A stretch of DNA of 64,000 nucleotides from Maribellus maritimus (GTDB taxonomy: Bacteria; Bacteroidota; Bacteroidia; Bacteroidales; Prolixibacteraceae). The DNA lies in assembly GCF_022267315.1 (NCBI RefSeq), contig NZ_JAIKLE010000033.1, forward strand, positions 1 through 64,000, in the 5' to 3' direction. Under the pieces are notes generated by a model, which searched no databases, had not been told where the DNA came from, and was given only the letters and a program-made list of their open reading frames with translations. The position numbers and the translations under genes are program-made. This document shows, in pieces, positions 24,312-32,342 of this stretch; the stretch's first letter is position 1, and each line of letters starts with the position of its first letter.

Positions 24312-25769
24312 GTGATTCGGAACCAGGCCATAAGAATTTCGCTTTTTTACATCATTTCAATTGCGTTTGTTCTTTTGAATTTATGGTTTGTGGTGAAAAA
24401 AGATATGCTGGTAGCCAATGCCTTGCCTGTTGTTTTTTGCATTTTGTTGCTGGCCATTTTTTCTTTTGATAAAATCGTATTCCTTATTGCCTTTTTTGCT
24501 CCGCTTTCATTGCCTCTTCATGAGATTGTTCCCGGTTTTAGTTTTGACATGTATTTACCTACAGAACTCTTATTATTCGGAGTTCTGGTTTTATTTATTT
24601 TAAAAATTCTCCATGAAAGAAGTTTTGATCGGAGAATTTTGTTCCATCCGGTTTCACTGGCGATAGCTGCAAATCTGTTATGGATTTTATTAACCAGTAT
24701 AACGAGCACCATGCCGCTGGTTTCATTTAAATTTTTCTTGTCGAGAATATGGTTTATCGTGGGCTTGTATTTAATTGCAATAAAAATATTTAGCGAAGGG
24801 AAAAATATTGAACGTTATGTTTGGTTGTATATCATTTCCCTGTCGATTGTAGTATTTTACTCCACCTTCCGGCATTTGGGTTATGGTTTGTGGGACAAAC
24901 AGGCAGCGCATTTTGTGGTTTCTCCGTTTTACAACGACCATACTTCTTACGGAGCTGTTTTGGCCATTTACCTGCCATTTTTGGCTCTTTTTGCGTTAAG
25001 GAAAAACTATTCAAAAAAAGTGAGGATTATTTCGATTGTATTTTTTGGAATTTTATTGCTTGGTTTTATTCTTTCTTACAGTCGTGCAGCCTGGCTGAGT
25101 ATGGTTATTGCGCTGGGGGTGTGGGGAATCATTAAACTGAAAATCAGGTTTCGTACGATTTTAATAACTTTTATATCACTAATTACACTTTTTATTTTGT
25201 TTCAGAATCAGGTATTTATGAAGCTGGAACAAAATACAGAACAATCGTCGGCCAATTTTATGACCCATATTAATTCCATGACCAATATTACCTCCGATGC
25301 TTCAAACCTTGAACGGATAAACCGTTGGAGTTGTGCCATTCGAATGTTTGCTGACAAGCCTGTTCTTGGTTTTGGTCCCGGTACGTATATGTTTCAATAT
25401 GCACCTTACCAGTTAAATAAGGACAGAACAATTATCAGTACCAATTCTGCCGACGGGGGAAATGCACACAGCGAGTATCTCGGGCCTCTTGCTGAATCGG
25501 GAGTTTTAGGACTATTAACGTTTTTACTTATCATAGGAACGGTAATTTATACGGCTGTTAAAACATATTCACGGCTTACCGACATTCGCCTGAAACAAAT
25601 AGTATTAACTGCTCTTGTGGCATTAGTAACTTATTATATCCACGGTTTTCTGAATAATTTTCTCGACACAGATAAGCTTTCAGTTCCTTTTTGGGGTTTT
25701 ACGGCAATGATTGTTTCGATCGATTTATTTTTAAGCCCGGGAAATCAGCCACAAAAAAATCCGGCCTAA
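24312..25769 (+). CDS. O-antigen ligase/polymerase family membrane protein
   Basis: A 485-residue protein from a GTG start 2 bp after the Wzz-like gene. It has about 10-12 transmembrane helices and the Wzy_C/WaaL region: YSRAAWLSM near residue 257 and the periplasmic loop with GFGPGTY and GNAHSEYLGPLAESGVLGL, including the conserved His. It is likely to transfer or polymerise O-antigen-type polysaccharide at the periplasmic face. Ligase and polymerase cannot be told apart by eye. A hairpin terminator overlaps the stop codon. Confidence 0.8.
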   Translation: MIRNQAIRISLFYIISIAFVLLNLWFVVKKDMLVANALPVVFCILLLAIFSFDKIVFLIAFFAPLSLPLHEIVPGFSFDMYLPTELLLFGVLVLFILKILHERSFDRRILFHPVSLAIAANLLWILLTSITSTMPLVSFKFFLSRIWFIVGLYLIAIKIFSEGKNIERYVWLYIISLSIVVFYSTFRHLGYGLWDKQAAHFVVSPFYNDHTSYGAVLAIYLPFLALFALRKNYSKKVRIISIVFFGILLLGFILSYSRAAWLSMVIALGVWGIIKLKIRFRTILITFISLITLFILFQNQVFMKLEQNTEQSSANFMTHINSMTNITSDASNLERINRWSCAIRMFADKPVLGFGPGTYMFQYAPYQLNKDRTIISTNSADGGNAHSEYLGPLAESGVLGLLTFLLIIGTVIYTAVKTYSRLTDIRLKQIVLTALVALVTYYIHGFLNNFLDTDKLSVPFWGFTAMIVSIDLFLSPGNQPQKNPA

Positions 25770-25785
25770 GCAGACCGGATTAAAA
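25759..25785. terminator. Bidirectional terminator between O-antigen ligase and efp
   Basis: Stem AATCCGG / CCGGATT with a 9-base loop, A-run before and AT-run after. It serves both convergent genes. Confidence 0.7.
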
Positions 25786-25801
25786 TATATATGGTAAACT
25801 T

Positions 25802-26371
25802 TTACTGTTTTACTCTTTCACTGTATGCGCGGTCGCTTGTGTTTACTTTAATTACATCTCCTTCGTTAATAAACATAGGAACCATAATTTCAGCGCCGGT
25901 TTCAACTGTCGCAGGTTTTAAAGCAGTAGAGCTGGCAGTGTTCCCTTTTTCTCCTTCAATGGTTTGTGTAATTTTTAATTCCACTTTTTCAGGCATTTCT
26001 GCAGTTAAAGGCATTTCTTCGTCTGCCTGAAACTGAATTTCAATAATTTCGCCTTCTTTCATCAGGTCATTGTTTTCTACCATTGATTCAGGAATGGAAA
26101 TTTGCTCAAAAGTTTCGGTATTCATTACATTTAGTCCCATGTCATCGCGATACAAATATTGATATTGACGACGTTCAACACGCACGTCCTCAACTTTTAC
26201 ACCTGATGAAAATGTATTTTCAATAACCCTTCCGGTTTTTACATTTTTGAGTTTTGTACGAACAAAAGCAGGGCCTTTCCCTGGTTTTACGTGAAGGAAT
26301 GAAACTATTGTATAAATATCACCTTTGAATTTGAAACATAAACCGTTTCTAAAATCTGCTGTTGTAGCCAT
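25802..26371 (-). CDS. efp: Translation elongation factor P
   Basis: A 189-residue factor that rescues ribosomes stalled at polyproline. It consists of an N-terminal KOW-like domain, with the conserved loop KPGKGPAFVR holding the tip lysine (PGKG), and two OB domains ending in GDVIKVNTSDRAYSERVK, the EF-P signature. Length is exactly typical. A TATTTTTG -7 box lies at 26396-26403. It converges on the O-antigen ligase gene. Confidence 0.96.
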   Translation of the reverse strand: MATTADFRNGLCFKFKGDIYTIVSFLHVKPGKGPAFVRTKLKNVKTGRVIENTFSSGVKVEDVRVERRQYQYLYRDDMGLNVMNTETFEQISIPESMVENNDLMKEGEIIEIQFQADEEMPLTAEMPEKVELKITQTIEGEKGNTASSTALKPATVETGAEIMVPMFINEGDVIKVNTSDRAYSERVKQ

Positions 26372-26395
26372 TTGAATAATCTTTTAAAATCGGTG

Positions 26396-26403
26396 CAAAA
26401 ATA
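26396..26403 (-). promoter_or_regulatory. -7 box of efp
   Basis: TATTTTTG on the minus strand, 25 bp upstream of the efp start, matching TAnnTTTG. Confidence 0.5.
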
Positions 26404-26462
26404 AACAAATCGATTAAAAATCAATCCTTTCTGCAAATTTTTAAGATGTTTTTTTATTCCGC

Positions 26463-27197
26463 TTATTTGGTAACCTGTTCAACACCGTCTATTTTATAGC
26501 TTTTTAATATTGCCCGAAGTGCACCAACTTTCATGTCGAATTCAAGAAGTACAGGCATTTTGGTTTCTTTTGAAATAAAAAATTTCAAACCATCGGAACG
26601 TTTTAGCAGTTTCCCTTTGTCAACTACCGGGGCAAGCACAAAACAGTCAGTTTTTCCCATGTCAGTATCTACCCGGTCTTCTCCGAGGTATTTAACGGTA
26701 ACATCGTCAATTTTATCGGCATGAAAGGTTGGAAGTGTTACGGTGTGTCCAACTTCAATTTCTTCAAACAAATGTTGATTGATAAAATAAAAAAATACAG
26801 ATATGATATCGACCAGGTTTTCGGGGGCTTCACGCCAACCTGATTTTTGGCTGTTAAGTGAGTCAATATCGTGGTAAAAAAACGTTTCATTGTACCATTT
26901 GTATTTTCCTTCTTCTATGTTTCGGATTGATTTTAAAGGGAGACGTGTTTGTGCATCAACAGTAGTTTCATACACATCGTTCACTCCAAAAAGTTTGTCC
27001 GTCAGCCCGGTTGTTTTACCTACCAAAAAATAGTGGACTGCCTTTTCACCGTTAAAAGTAGTATCTGAAATAATCAATTTAGCTTCTCCTCCTTTTACAA
27101 AGCCGAATTTCAAATTAAATTTTATTTCTTCTTTCGACCCAAATGCCTGTGGCATGAGAAACAGAAATGAGAGTAATATGATGATGAATTTTTTCAT
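26463..27197 (-). CDS. DUF3108 secreted protein
   Basis: A 244-residue exported protein. A signal peptide occupies residues 1-20 (MKKFIIILLSFLFLMPQAFG). The mature part is beta-rich with the DUF3108 pattern (FNLKFGFVKGGEAKLII near the start, RLPLKSIRNIEEGKYKW in the middle, a final KVGALRAILKSYKI strand). The function of this family is unknown. It overlaps the 3' end of tsaB by 4 bp, so the two are cotranscribed. That pairing looks like convenience rather than pathway. Confidence 0.8.
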   Translation of the reverse strand: MKKFIIILLSFLFLMPQAFGSKEEIKFNLKFGFVKGGEAKLIISDTTFNGEKAVHYFLVGKTTGLTDKLFGVNDVYETTVDAQTRLPLKSIRNIEEGKYKWYNETFFYHDIDSLNSQKSGWREAPENLVDIISVFFYFINQHLFEEIEVGHTVTLPTFHADKIDDVTVKYLGEDRVDTDMGKTDCFVLAPVVDKGKLLKRSDGLKFFISKETKMPVLLEFDMKVGALRAILKSYKIDGVEQVTK

Positions 27198-27907
27198 TTT
27201 AAAATTTTATTCTTCGGAATGGTTGCTACAAAATTTTTTAAATAAAATGGTTCGAAATATGCAACGTCTTCAAATTCCTTTTTGTTGTACTTTTTTTCTG
27301 CTAAAAAAAGCATAAACCGTGCCGAAGTCTTCAGAGGCCCGTTAAACAAGGCGTTTGGATGGGAGAGGTGTTCTCTGCATTTTTGAGCTCCGTTGCCAAA
27401 AAACAATATTTTGTTTTCCTTTAGTTCCTCTGAAAATGAGTTCTCGTCGATAATTTGGGCGGAAACTGTTTGAACCGTTTGACCCGAGGATTTGTACAGG
27501 GCGGTGAAAACCTCCATTCTTCTGGCGTCTATCATCGGACAGAGTAATAAATCTTCGTCGTTATTTCCTTCAAAAAAACTTTCGATGTTTTGAGCTGTGA
27601 AAATACCCATTGAATCCAATGAACCAACTGAGATAAGAGGTTTATCAAGAGCATAACACAATCCTTTTGCTACGGAAACTCCAATTCGTAAACCTGTGTA
27701 AGAGCCCGGTCCTTTACTGACCGCAACAGCATCTATATCCCTCATGTTGAAATTGTTTTCTGTAAAAAGCTCTTCGATAAAAACTGTAAGTAATTCCGAG
27801 TGATTTAATCCTTCACGGCTCTCCTTTTCAAAAAGTAACTCACCGTTTTCTCCCAGCGCAACCGAACAAACCTCGGTTGAAGTTTCTATGTTTAATATTA
27901 CAGCCAT
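27194..27907 (-). CDS. tsaB: tRNA threonylcarbamoyladenosine synthesis protein TsaB
   Basis: A 237-residue ASKHA-fold partner of TsaD in making t6A at position 37 of ANN-decoding tRNAs. The N-terminal ILNIETSTEVCSVALGENG phosphate loop and the AVSKGPGSYTGLRIGVSVAKGL motif are diagnostic. The C-terminal part is the shortened, degenerate TsaB half. A TATTTTTG -7 box lies at 27930-27937. It is upstream of, and overlapping, the DUF3108 gene. Confidence 0.93.
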   Translation of the reverse strand: MAVILNIETSTEVCSVALGENGELLFEKESREGLNHSELLTVFIEELFTENNFNMRDIDAVAVSKGPGSYTGLRIGVSVAKGLCYALDKPLISVGSLDSMGIFTAQNIESFFEGNNDEDLLLCPMIDARRMEVFTALYKSSGQTVQTVSAQIIDENSFSEELKENKILFFGNGAQKCREHLSHPNALFNGPLKTSARFMLFLAEKKYNKKEFEDVAYFEPFYLKNFVATIPKNKILK

Positions 27908-27929
27908 TAATGTGCAGTTTTGAAAAATG

Positions 27930-27937
27930 CAAAAATA
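27930..27937 (-). promoter_or_regulatory. -7 box of tsaB
   Basis: TATTTTTG on the minus strand, 23 bp before the tsaB start. Confidence 0.5.
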
Positions 27938-27981
27938 GTAATAGTTTTTAAACCAGGTTTTTTGGTCTCTTTTTGAGTGTG

Positions 27982-29631
27982 TTAAAGTTTTTGAAATTTT
28001 CCGTTAATCACCAATCCATCAAGTTGCATTTTATGTGCAGAGTTAATAGCATCTCCTTCGGTATGAACAATGGGTTCTCCTTTTGAATTAAACGATGTGT
28101 TTATAAGCGCTTTCACGCCATAAATTTCATCCATATATTTTAATAGTTGATATAAAAAAGGATTGTCATTTTTTTCAAAAACGGTTTGGAAGCGCGCCGT
28201 CCCATCTGCATGGATTACACCTGCAACTTCATCGTGTTTTTCGGGAAGCACTTTAAAATCGAGGAGCATGTATTTCGAAAGTTGATGAATGATATTTTCG
28301 CCTGTAAAGTATTTTGTGTTTTTCTCCAGCGCAACCGGTGCAAGAGGCCGGTACCATTCCCGCTCTTTTTTTTCTACACTAATTTTTCTTGCGAGTTTTT
28401 TTGAATCGGGCAAAGCCAGAATACTACGGTTTCCAAGAGCCCGTGGACCGGCTTCTCCAAATCCGTTGCAAACCCCAACGATTTTGCCTTTGGAAATTTC
28501 CTTTGCAACTGTTTGAATGGTTTCGTCAGAAATGCAGGTATCGTAATTTTCAATTCCCCAATTGTTTAAAAAAGCAGAATGAGGTAAAACTTTCCCATGT
28601 TTTATCCATTCAGCAAAAGCGGCTGCACCCAATGCCAGACCTGAATCTTCAGTGCACGGAGGAATGTATACATTGCGAAAAAGATTGCTTTTAATAATCG
28701 CAGTGTTAGCAACAATATTTAAAGCAGAACCTCCGGTGTAGTAGAGGTTTTCAGCGCCGGTTCTTTCTTTTAATTTCTGGAGTTTCCTGAGAATTTTTTT
28801 TACAAATATTTGCTGTAAGGTCGCTGCTGTGTCACGAATAAATTTTGAATTCTGATCAAAAGATTTTAGCTCGATTCCCCAGTCAGTGAGTACTTTTTCA
28901 AAAAAAATTGAAGTTTTGCCCCAAATGTCCTGAAACAGATTATTTTCAATAAGCCATTTTTCAAGTTCGGGAAGGTAATTTCCCCAACCGGCAAAACCCA
29001 TAAATTTTCCGGGAACAGAATTTTGTTCCGCCAGCTTTGCGCCAATTATCGAAAAAACGAGCGCATTGGCGTTATAAATAGTACTGTAAGGTTTTAAATC
29101 CCAGTGGTATTCCTCCCATTTTAGAATTCCTTTATTGAAAGTACAAGCCGAAAAATTGCTCAGGCTGGCTCCGCCATCAAAATGTACAAGCAGGCTGTTG
29201 TCTTTAAAATTTCCAAAAAATGGAAGGCATGAAAACATATGTGCCAGTTCATGATTTAAAACGCAGGCTTCTTTTTCTTTACCAAACCACCAGCATCTGC
29301 CTGGTTCGGGTTCGTAGGCAAGAAACTCCTTTAACGGAGCTTCAAAACGCGCATCTCCGTTTTGAGTTAGAAAAGCACGACCAACAACATTGTCAACAAA
29401 GACGATATCATAATCTTTTCCTAAAAGTTTTTTTTCTTTCAGAATTGATTTTAAATGGATATGAAGCGTATTGTCGCGTTTTCTTCGCGAAATTCTTTCC
29501 TGTTGCAAAAAATGAAGAACTTTTCCATTTTGCATAAGAGCAAGGTTATGGTCGTGAACATAAAACGGAAATTCATGGTTTTCACGATCTTGTATTCCGT
29601 AAATTGCTAAAGTTGGTTTTGAATTGTCCAT
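27982..29631 (-). CDS. NodU/CmcH-type carbamoyltransferase
   Basis: A 549-residue O-carbamoyltransferase. The N-terminal TsaD-like ASKHA domain has HDHNLALMQNGKVLHFLQQERISR and the metal-binding LNHELAHMFSCL, plus LVHFDGGASLSNFSAC. The C-terminal carbamoyltransferase domain has GFGEAGPRALGNRSILALPDS and a KALINTSFNSKGEPIVHTEGDAI tail. Such enzymes carbamoylate sugars or antibiotics. The acceptor is unknown here, and a surface-glycan sugar is plausible (inference). The start lies 2 bp from the end of the DUF6427 gene, so it reads in an operon with purD and DUF6427. Confidence 0.88.
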   Translation of the reverse strand: MDNSKPTLAIYGIQDRENHEFPFYVHDHNLALMQNGKVLHFLQQERISRRKRDNTLHIHLKSILKEKKLLGKDYDIVFVDNVVGRAFLTQNGDARFEAPLKEFLAYEPEPGRCWWFGKEKEACVLNHELAHMFSCLPFFGNFKDNSLLVHFDGGASLSNFSACTFNKGILKWEEYHWDLKPYSTIYNANALVFSIIGAKLAEQNSVPGKFMGFAGWGNYLPELEKWLIENNLFQDIWGKTSIFFEKVLTDWGIELKSFDQNSKFIRDTAATLQQIFVKKILRKLQKLKERTGAENLYYTGGSALNIVANTAIIKSNLFRNVYIPPCTEDSGLALGAAAFAEWIKHGKVLPHSAFLNNWGIENYDTCISDETIQTVAKEISKGKIVGVCNGFGEAGPRALGNRSILALPDSKKLARKISVEKKEREWYRPLAPVALEKNTKYFTGENIIHQLSKYMLLDFKVLPEKHDEVAGVIHADGTARFQTVFEKNDNPFLYQLLKYMDEIYGVKALINTSFNSKGEPIVHTEGDAINSAHKMQLDGLVINGKFQKL

Positions 29632-29632
29632 C

Positions 29633-30622
29633 TTAAAATGCTGTTATTTGCAGGGAAAAGACAATCCCTATCAGTAAGTAAATCAAAAGCTCACCCCAAA
29701 ACCTGCTTTTCAGAAAAACAAAAAAATTGGTTACCAAAAAGCAAATCGGTATCGCTAATATTACAAGCATTTCCTGCGAAACAGGAGGAACAAGAATAAA
29801 TCCTGCTAACGAAAACAGAAAGATGAGAAGCAATACATTAAAATATTTTCTTGAGCTAACTTTTTTTGTATCATATTGCTGAATAAGCTTTGCAGAACCC
29901 AGAACAGTAAACAAAATAAGAAAAGCAAGAAAAAATTGCAGGTACAAATTCATTTTAAAATGATTATTGACGGAAATGATGTTTTGCTCAAATGTTTTGA
30001 GAAGTTCCATAACCTGTTCGGTAAAAACACCATAGCTAAGAGCAAAGAAGAATGGCATCAATAATCCGATAATATTGATTGTAAAATTTCTCCAGTTTGA
30101 TTCTCTGCTTAAAATAGCTGTTCCGGCAAGAAAGGCAGGAAAAAGCAAAATAATGTCGAAATAGAACAAAGCACCAACCCCAAGGAAAAAGCCGGAATCG
30201 AAAGCTGCTGAGTAAGGACGCTGAACATCGAAGGCGCTAAATAGACGGTAGATGGCCAACAGTAAAAAAATAGCTGCAAAATATACCGGATGCAAGGTGT
30301 GTATGTCGGTTAAACCACCTATTATCAAAACAAAAAGTGGTGCCGGTAACATTGTCCTTATCCGAATAAATGCATACTGAGTATTTAACAACTGGATAAG
30401 AAAAGCCAGCAAAAGCACCAATACAAGCGATATAATACTTTCAGCAATTAAATTGTTTTCCAGAAATTCATGGATAGGCTTGTAGAGAATATTATCACTT
30501 TCTCCGTTGTAAAAAGAGTACACATATGGCTTCATCAGACTCGCACTCCAAAGAATGAGGCCAAACAGAGTTGTTAGCAGGTAATTTACTGGTCGATTTG
30601 ATTTTAATATTTTTAGTATCAT
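29633..30622 (-). CDS. DUF6427-like polytopic membrane protein
   Basis: A 329-residue protein of about ten transmembrane helices with no soluble domain. The pattern and the gene position (between purD and a carbamoyltransferase gene) match a Bacteroidota membrane family I know as DUF6427, of unknown function. The helix distribution and short loops resemble small GT-C or polysaccharide polymerase proteins, but no catalytic motif is visible. Spacing to both neighbours is 1-3 bp, so it is cotranscribed. Confidence 0.6.
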   Translation of the reverse strand: MILKILKSNRPVNYLLTTLFGLILWSASLMKPYVYSFYNGESDNILYKPIHEFLENNLIAESIISLVLVLLLAFLIQLLNTQYAFIRIRTMLPAPLFVLIIGGLTDIHTLHPVYFAAIFLLLAIYRLFSAFDVQRPYSAAFDSGFFLGVGALFYFDIILLFPAFLAGTAILSRESNWRNFTINIIGLLMPFFFALSYGVFTEQVMELLKTFEQNIISVNNHFKMNLYLQFFLAFLILFTVLGSAKLIQQYDTKKVSSRKYFNVLLLIFLFSLAGFILVPPVSQEMLVILAIPICFLVTNFFVFLKSRFWGELLIYLLIGIVFSLQITAF

Positions 30623-30625
30623 TTG

Positions 30626-31894
30626 TTATAGGTCGAAACCTAAATCTTTCCGGTAATATTTTTTGTCGAAGTGAATGACTTCGGCATTTTTATACGAAGT
30701 TTCCAGGGCCTCTTGCATTGAGTTGCCGTAAGAACTTATTGAGATAACCCGGCCTCCTGCAGTGACCACATTTCCGTTATCGGTTTTGGTACCTGCATGA
30801 AAAACAATACTGTTTTCTGCTTTATCGGTCCCCGAAATAATTTTCCCTTTTTCGTAACTTCCGGGATAGCCACCTGAAACGAGCATTACGGTTGCTGCTG
30901 TTCTTGTGTCGATCTCAATATTTTTATTGCTTAACGTTCCGGTTGCAGCACCTTCCAGTAAGTCAACAAAATCTGATTTTACACGCAACATTACCGCCTC
31001 TGTTTCCGGGTCACCCATCCTCACATTGTATTCAATTACATAAGGGGCTCCATATACATTAATAAGCCCGAAAAATATAAAGCCGTTGTATTCAATATTT
31101 TCTTTTTGAAGGCCATCAACAGTAGGCTGAATAATACTTTTTTCAACTTTCTCCATAAATTCGGGAGTTGCAAACGGAACCGGTGTAATTGCACCCATTC
31201 CGCCAGTGTTAAGACCGGTGTCTCCCTCTCCGATACGTTTGTAGTCTTTTGCTTCGGGTAGAATTTTATAATTTTTCCCATCGGTAATTACGAAAACCGA
31301 TACTTCTACACCGCTTAAAAATTCTTCAATAACCACTTTTGCACTGGCCTCCCCAAACTGGCCGTCAAGCATTTCATTTAACGATTTTTCAGCTTCCTCC
31401 AACGAATCGATGATAAGCACACCTTTTCCGGCAGCCAGCCCGTCAGCCTTCAAAACATAAGGCGATTTCATTGTTTTTAGGAAGGCGATACCTTCTTTAA
31501 TATTTCCGGGAGAAACAGTAAAGTATTTTGCTGTGGGAATGTTATATTTCAGCATAAAATCTTTCGCAAAATCTTTGCTGCCTTCCAACATCGCCCCCAT
31601 TTTTTTCGGGCCAACTACTTTTAAGTTTTTTAATTCAGGCTGACTTGCAAAATAGTCGTGGATACCTTCAACAAGAGGAACCTCCGGGCCAACAACGACC
31701 AAGTCGATTTGATTGTCGAGTATCAGACTTTTTATTTCTGTAAAATCGCTAACGTTACCTTCCAGATTTGTTCCAATTTCAGATGTTCCTGCATTCCCTG
31801 GAACAAAAAACAGGTTTTCTACTTTGTCGCTTTGTTTAATCTTCCATCCTAACGCATGTTCCCGTCCTCCGGAACCAATCACCAAAATGTTCAT
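30626..31894 (-). CDS. purD: Phosphoribosylamine-glycine ligase
   Basis: A 422-residue enzyme of purine synthesis (phosphoribosylamine + glycine + ATP to GAR). It has an N-terminal [15 protein letters not shown] motif, the ATP-grasp region [13 protein letters not shown], and [13 protein letters not shown] and [14 protein letters not shown]. Complete and of normal length. It is the first gene of a minus-strand group with DUF6427 and the carbamoyltransferase. Confidence 0.97.
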   Translation of the reverse strand: MNILVIGSGGREHALGWKIKQSDKVENLFFVPGNAGTSEIGTNLEGNVSDFTEIKSLILDNQIDLVVVGPEVPLVEGIHDYFASQPELKNLKVVGPKKMGAMLEGSKDFAKDFMLKYNIPTAKYFTVSPGNIKEGIAFLKTMKSPYVLKADGLAAGKGVLIIDSLEEAEKSLNEMLDGQFGEASAKVVIEEFLSGVEVSVFVITDGKNYKILPEAKDYKRIGEGDTGLNTGGMGAITPVPFATPEFMEKVEKSIIQPTVDGLQKENIEYNGFIFFGLINVYGAPYVIEYNVRMGDPETEAVMLRVKSDFVDLLEGAATGTLSNKNIEIDTRTAATVMLVSGGYPGSYEKGKIISGTDKAENSIVFHAGTKTDNGNVVTAGGRVISISSYGNSMQEALETSYKNAEVIHFDKKYYRKDLGFDL

Positions 31895-32031
31895 CGAAAA
31901 ATATTTTTGAAATTTATTCGTGAAGATAAGTTTTTATTTAGTCGTATTCAAAAAAACAACGTTGTGTAGAGGTTAACTTTTTAGCAATTTAATCAGACGA
32001 CGCTGAAAAGTTTTTGTTCCAATATTTTGTA

Positions 32032-32241
32032 TTAGCGATATAAGTTATTCCTTTTGGTGAGAAGATATTTCAGAAGATAAATTACCGACCCGATATAGGG
32101 AAACAGAATTACAACCATCAGCCAGAGAACACGATGTGTCTTTTTTTCGTTTTTCAATATTAATGCGATGGCTAAAATAATTAGAACGAGGTAGATAACA
32201 AAAACAACAATGTTTTGAGATGAGCCTGTTATTTTTTCCAT
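32032..32241 (-). CDS. Small PLDc_N-domain membrane protein
   Basis: A 69-residue protein with two transmembrane helices and the RVLWLMVVILFPYIGSVIYLLK pattern of the phospholipase D/nuclease N-terminal (PLDc_N) family. Stand-alone copies of this domain are common in Bacteroidota and have no known activity. It is a single gene, separated from the upstream DUF2723 gene by a terminator. Confidence 0.75.
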   Translation of the reverse strand: MEKITGSSQNIVVFVIYLVLIILAIALILKNEKKTHRVLWLMVVILFPYIGSVIYLLKYLLTKRNNLYR

Positions 32242-32284
32242 TTTTTGATTTTTGAAGCAATTTAATTATTTCTGCTAACAAAAT

Positions 32285-32322
32285 AAAAATGCCAGACCGA
32301 CTGATTCCAATCTGGCATTTTT
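32285..32322 (-). terminator. Terminator of the DUF2723 gene
   Basis: Stem AAAAATGCCAGA / TCTGGCATTTTT, perfect over 12 bp with a 14-base loop. It sits 20 bp after the DUF2723 stop. Confidence 0.85.
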
Positions 32323-32342
32323 GGGTAAAATATCATACAAAA

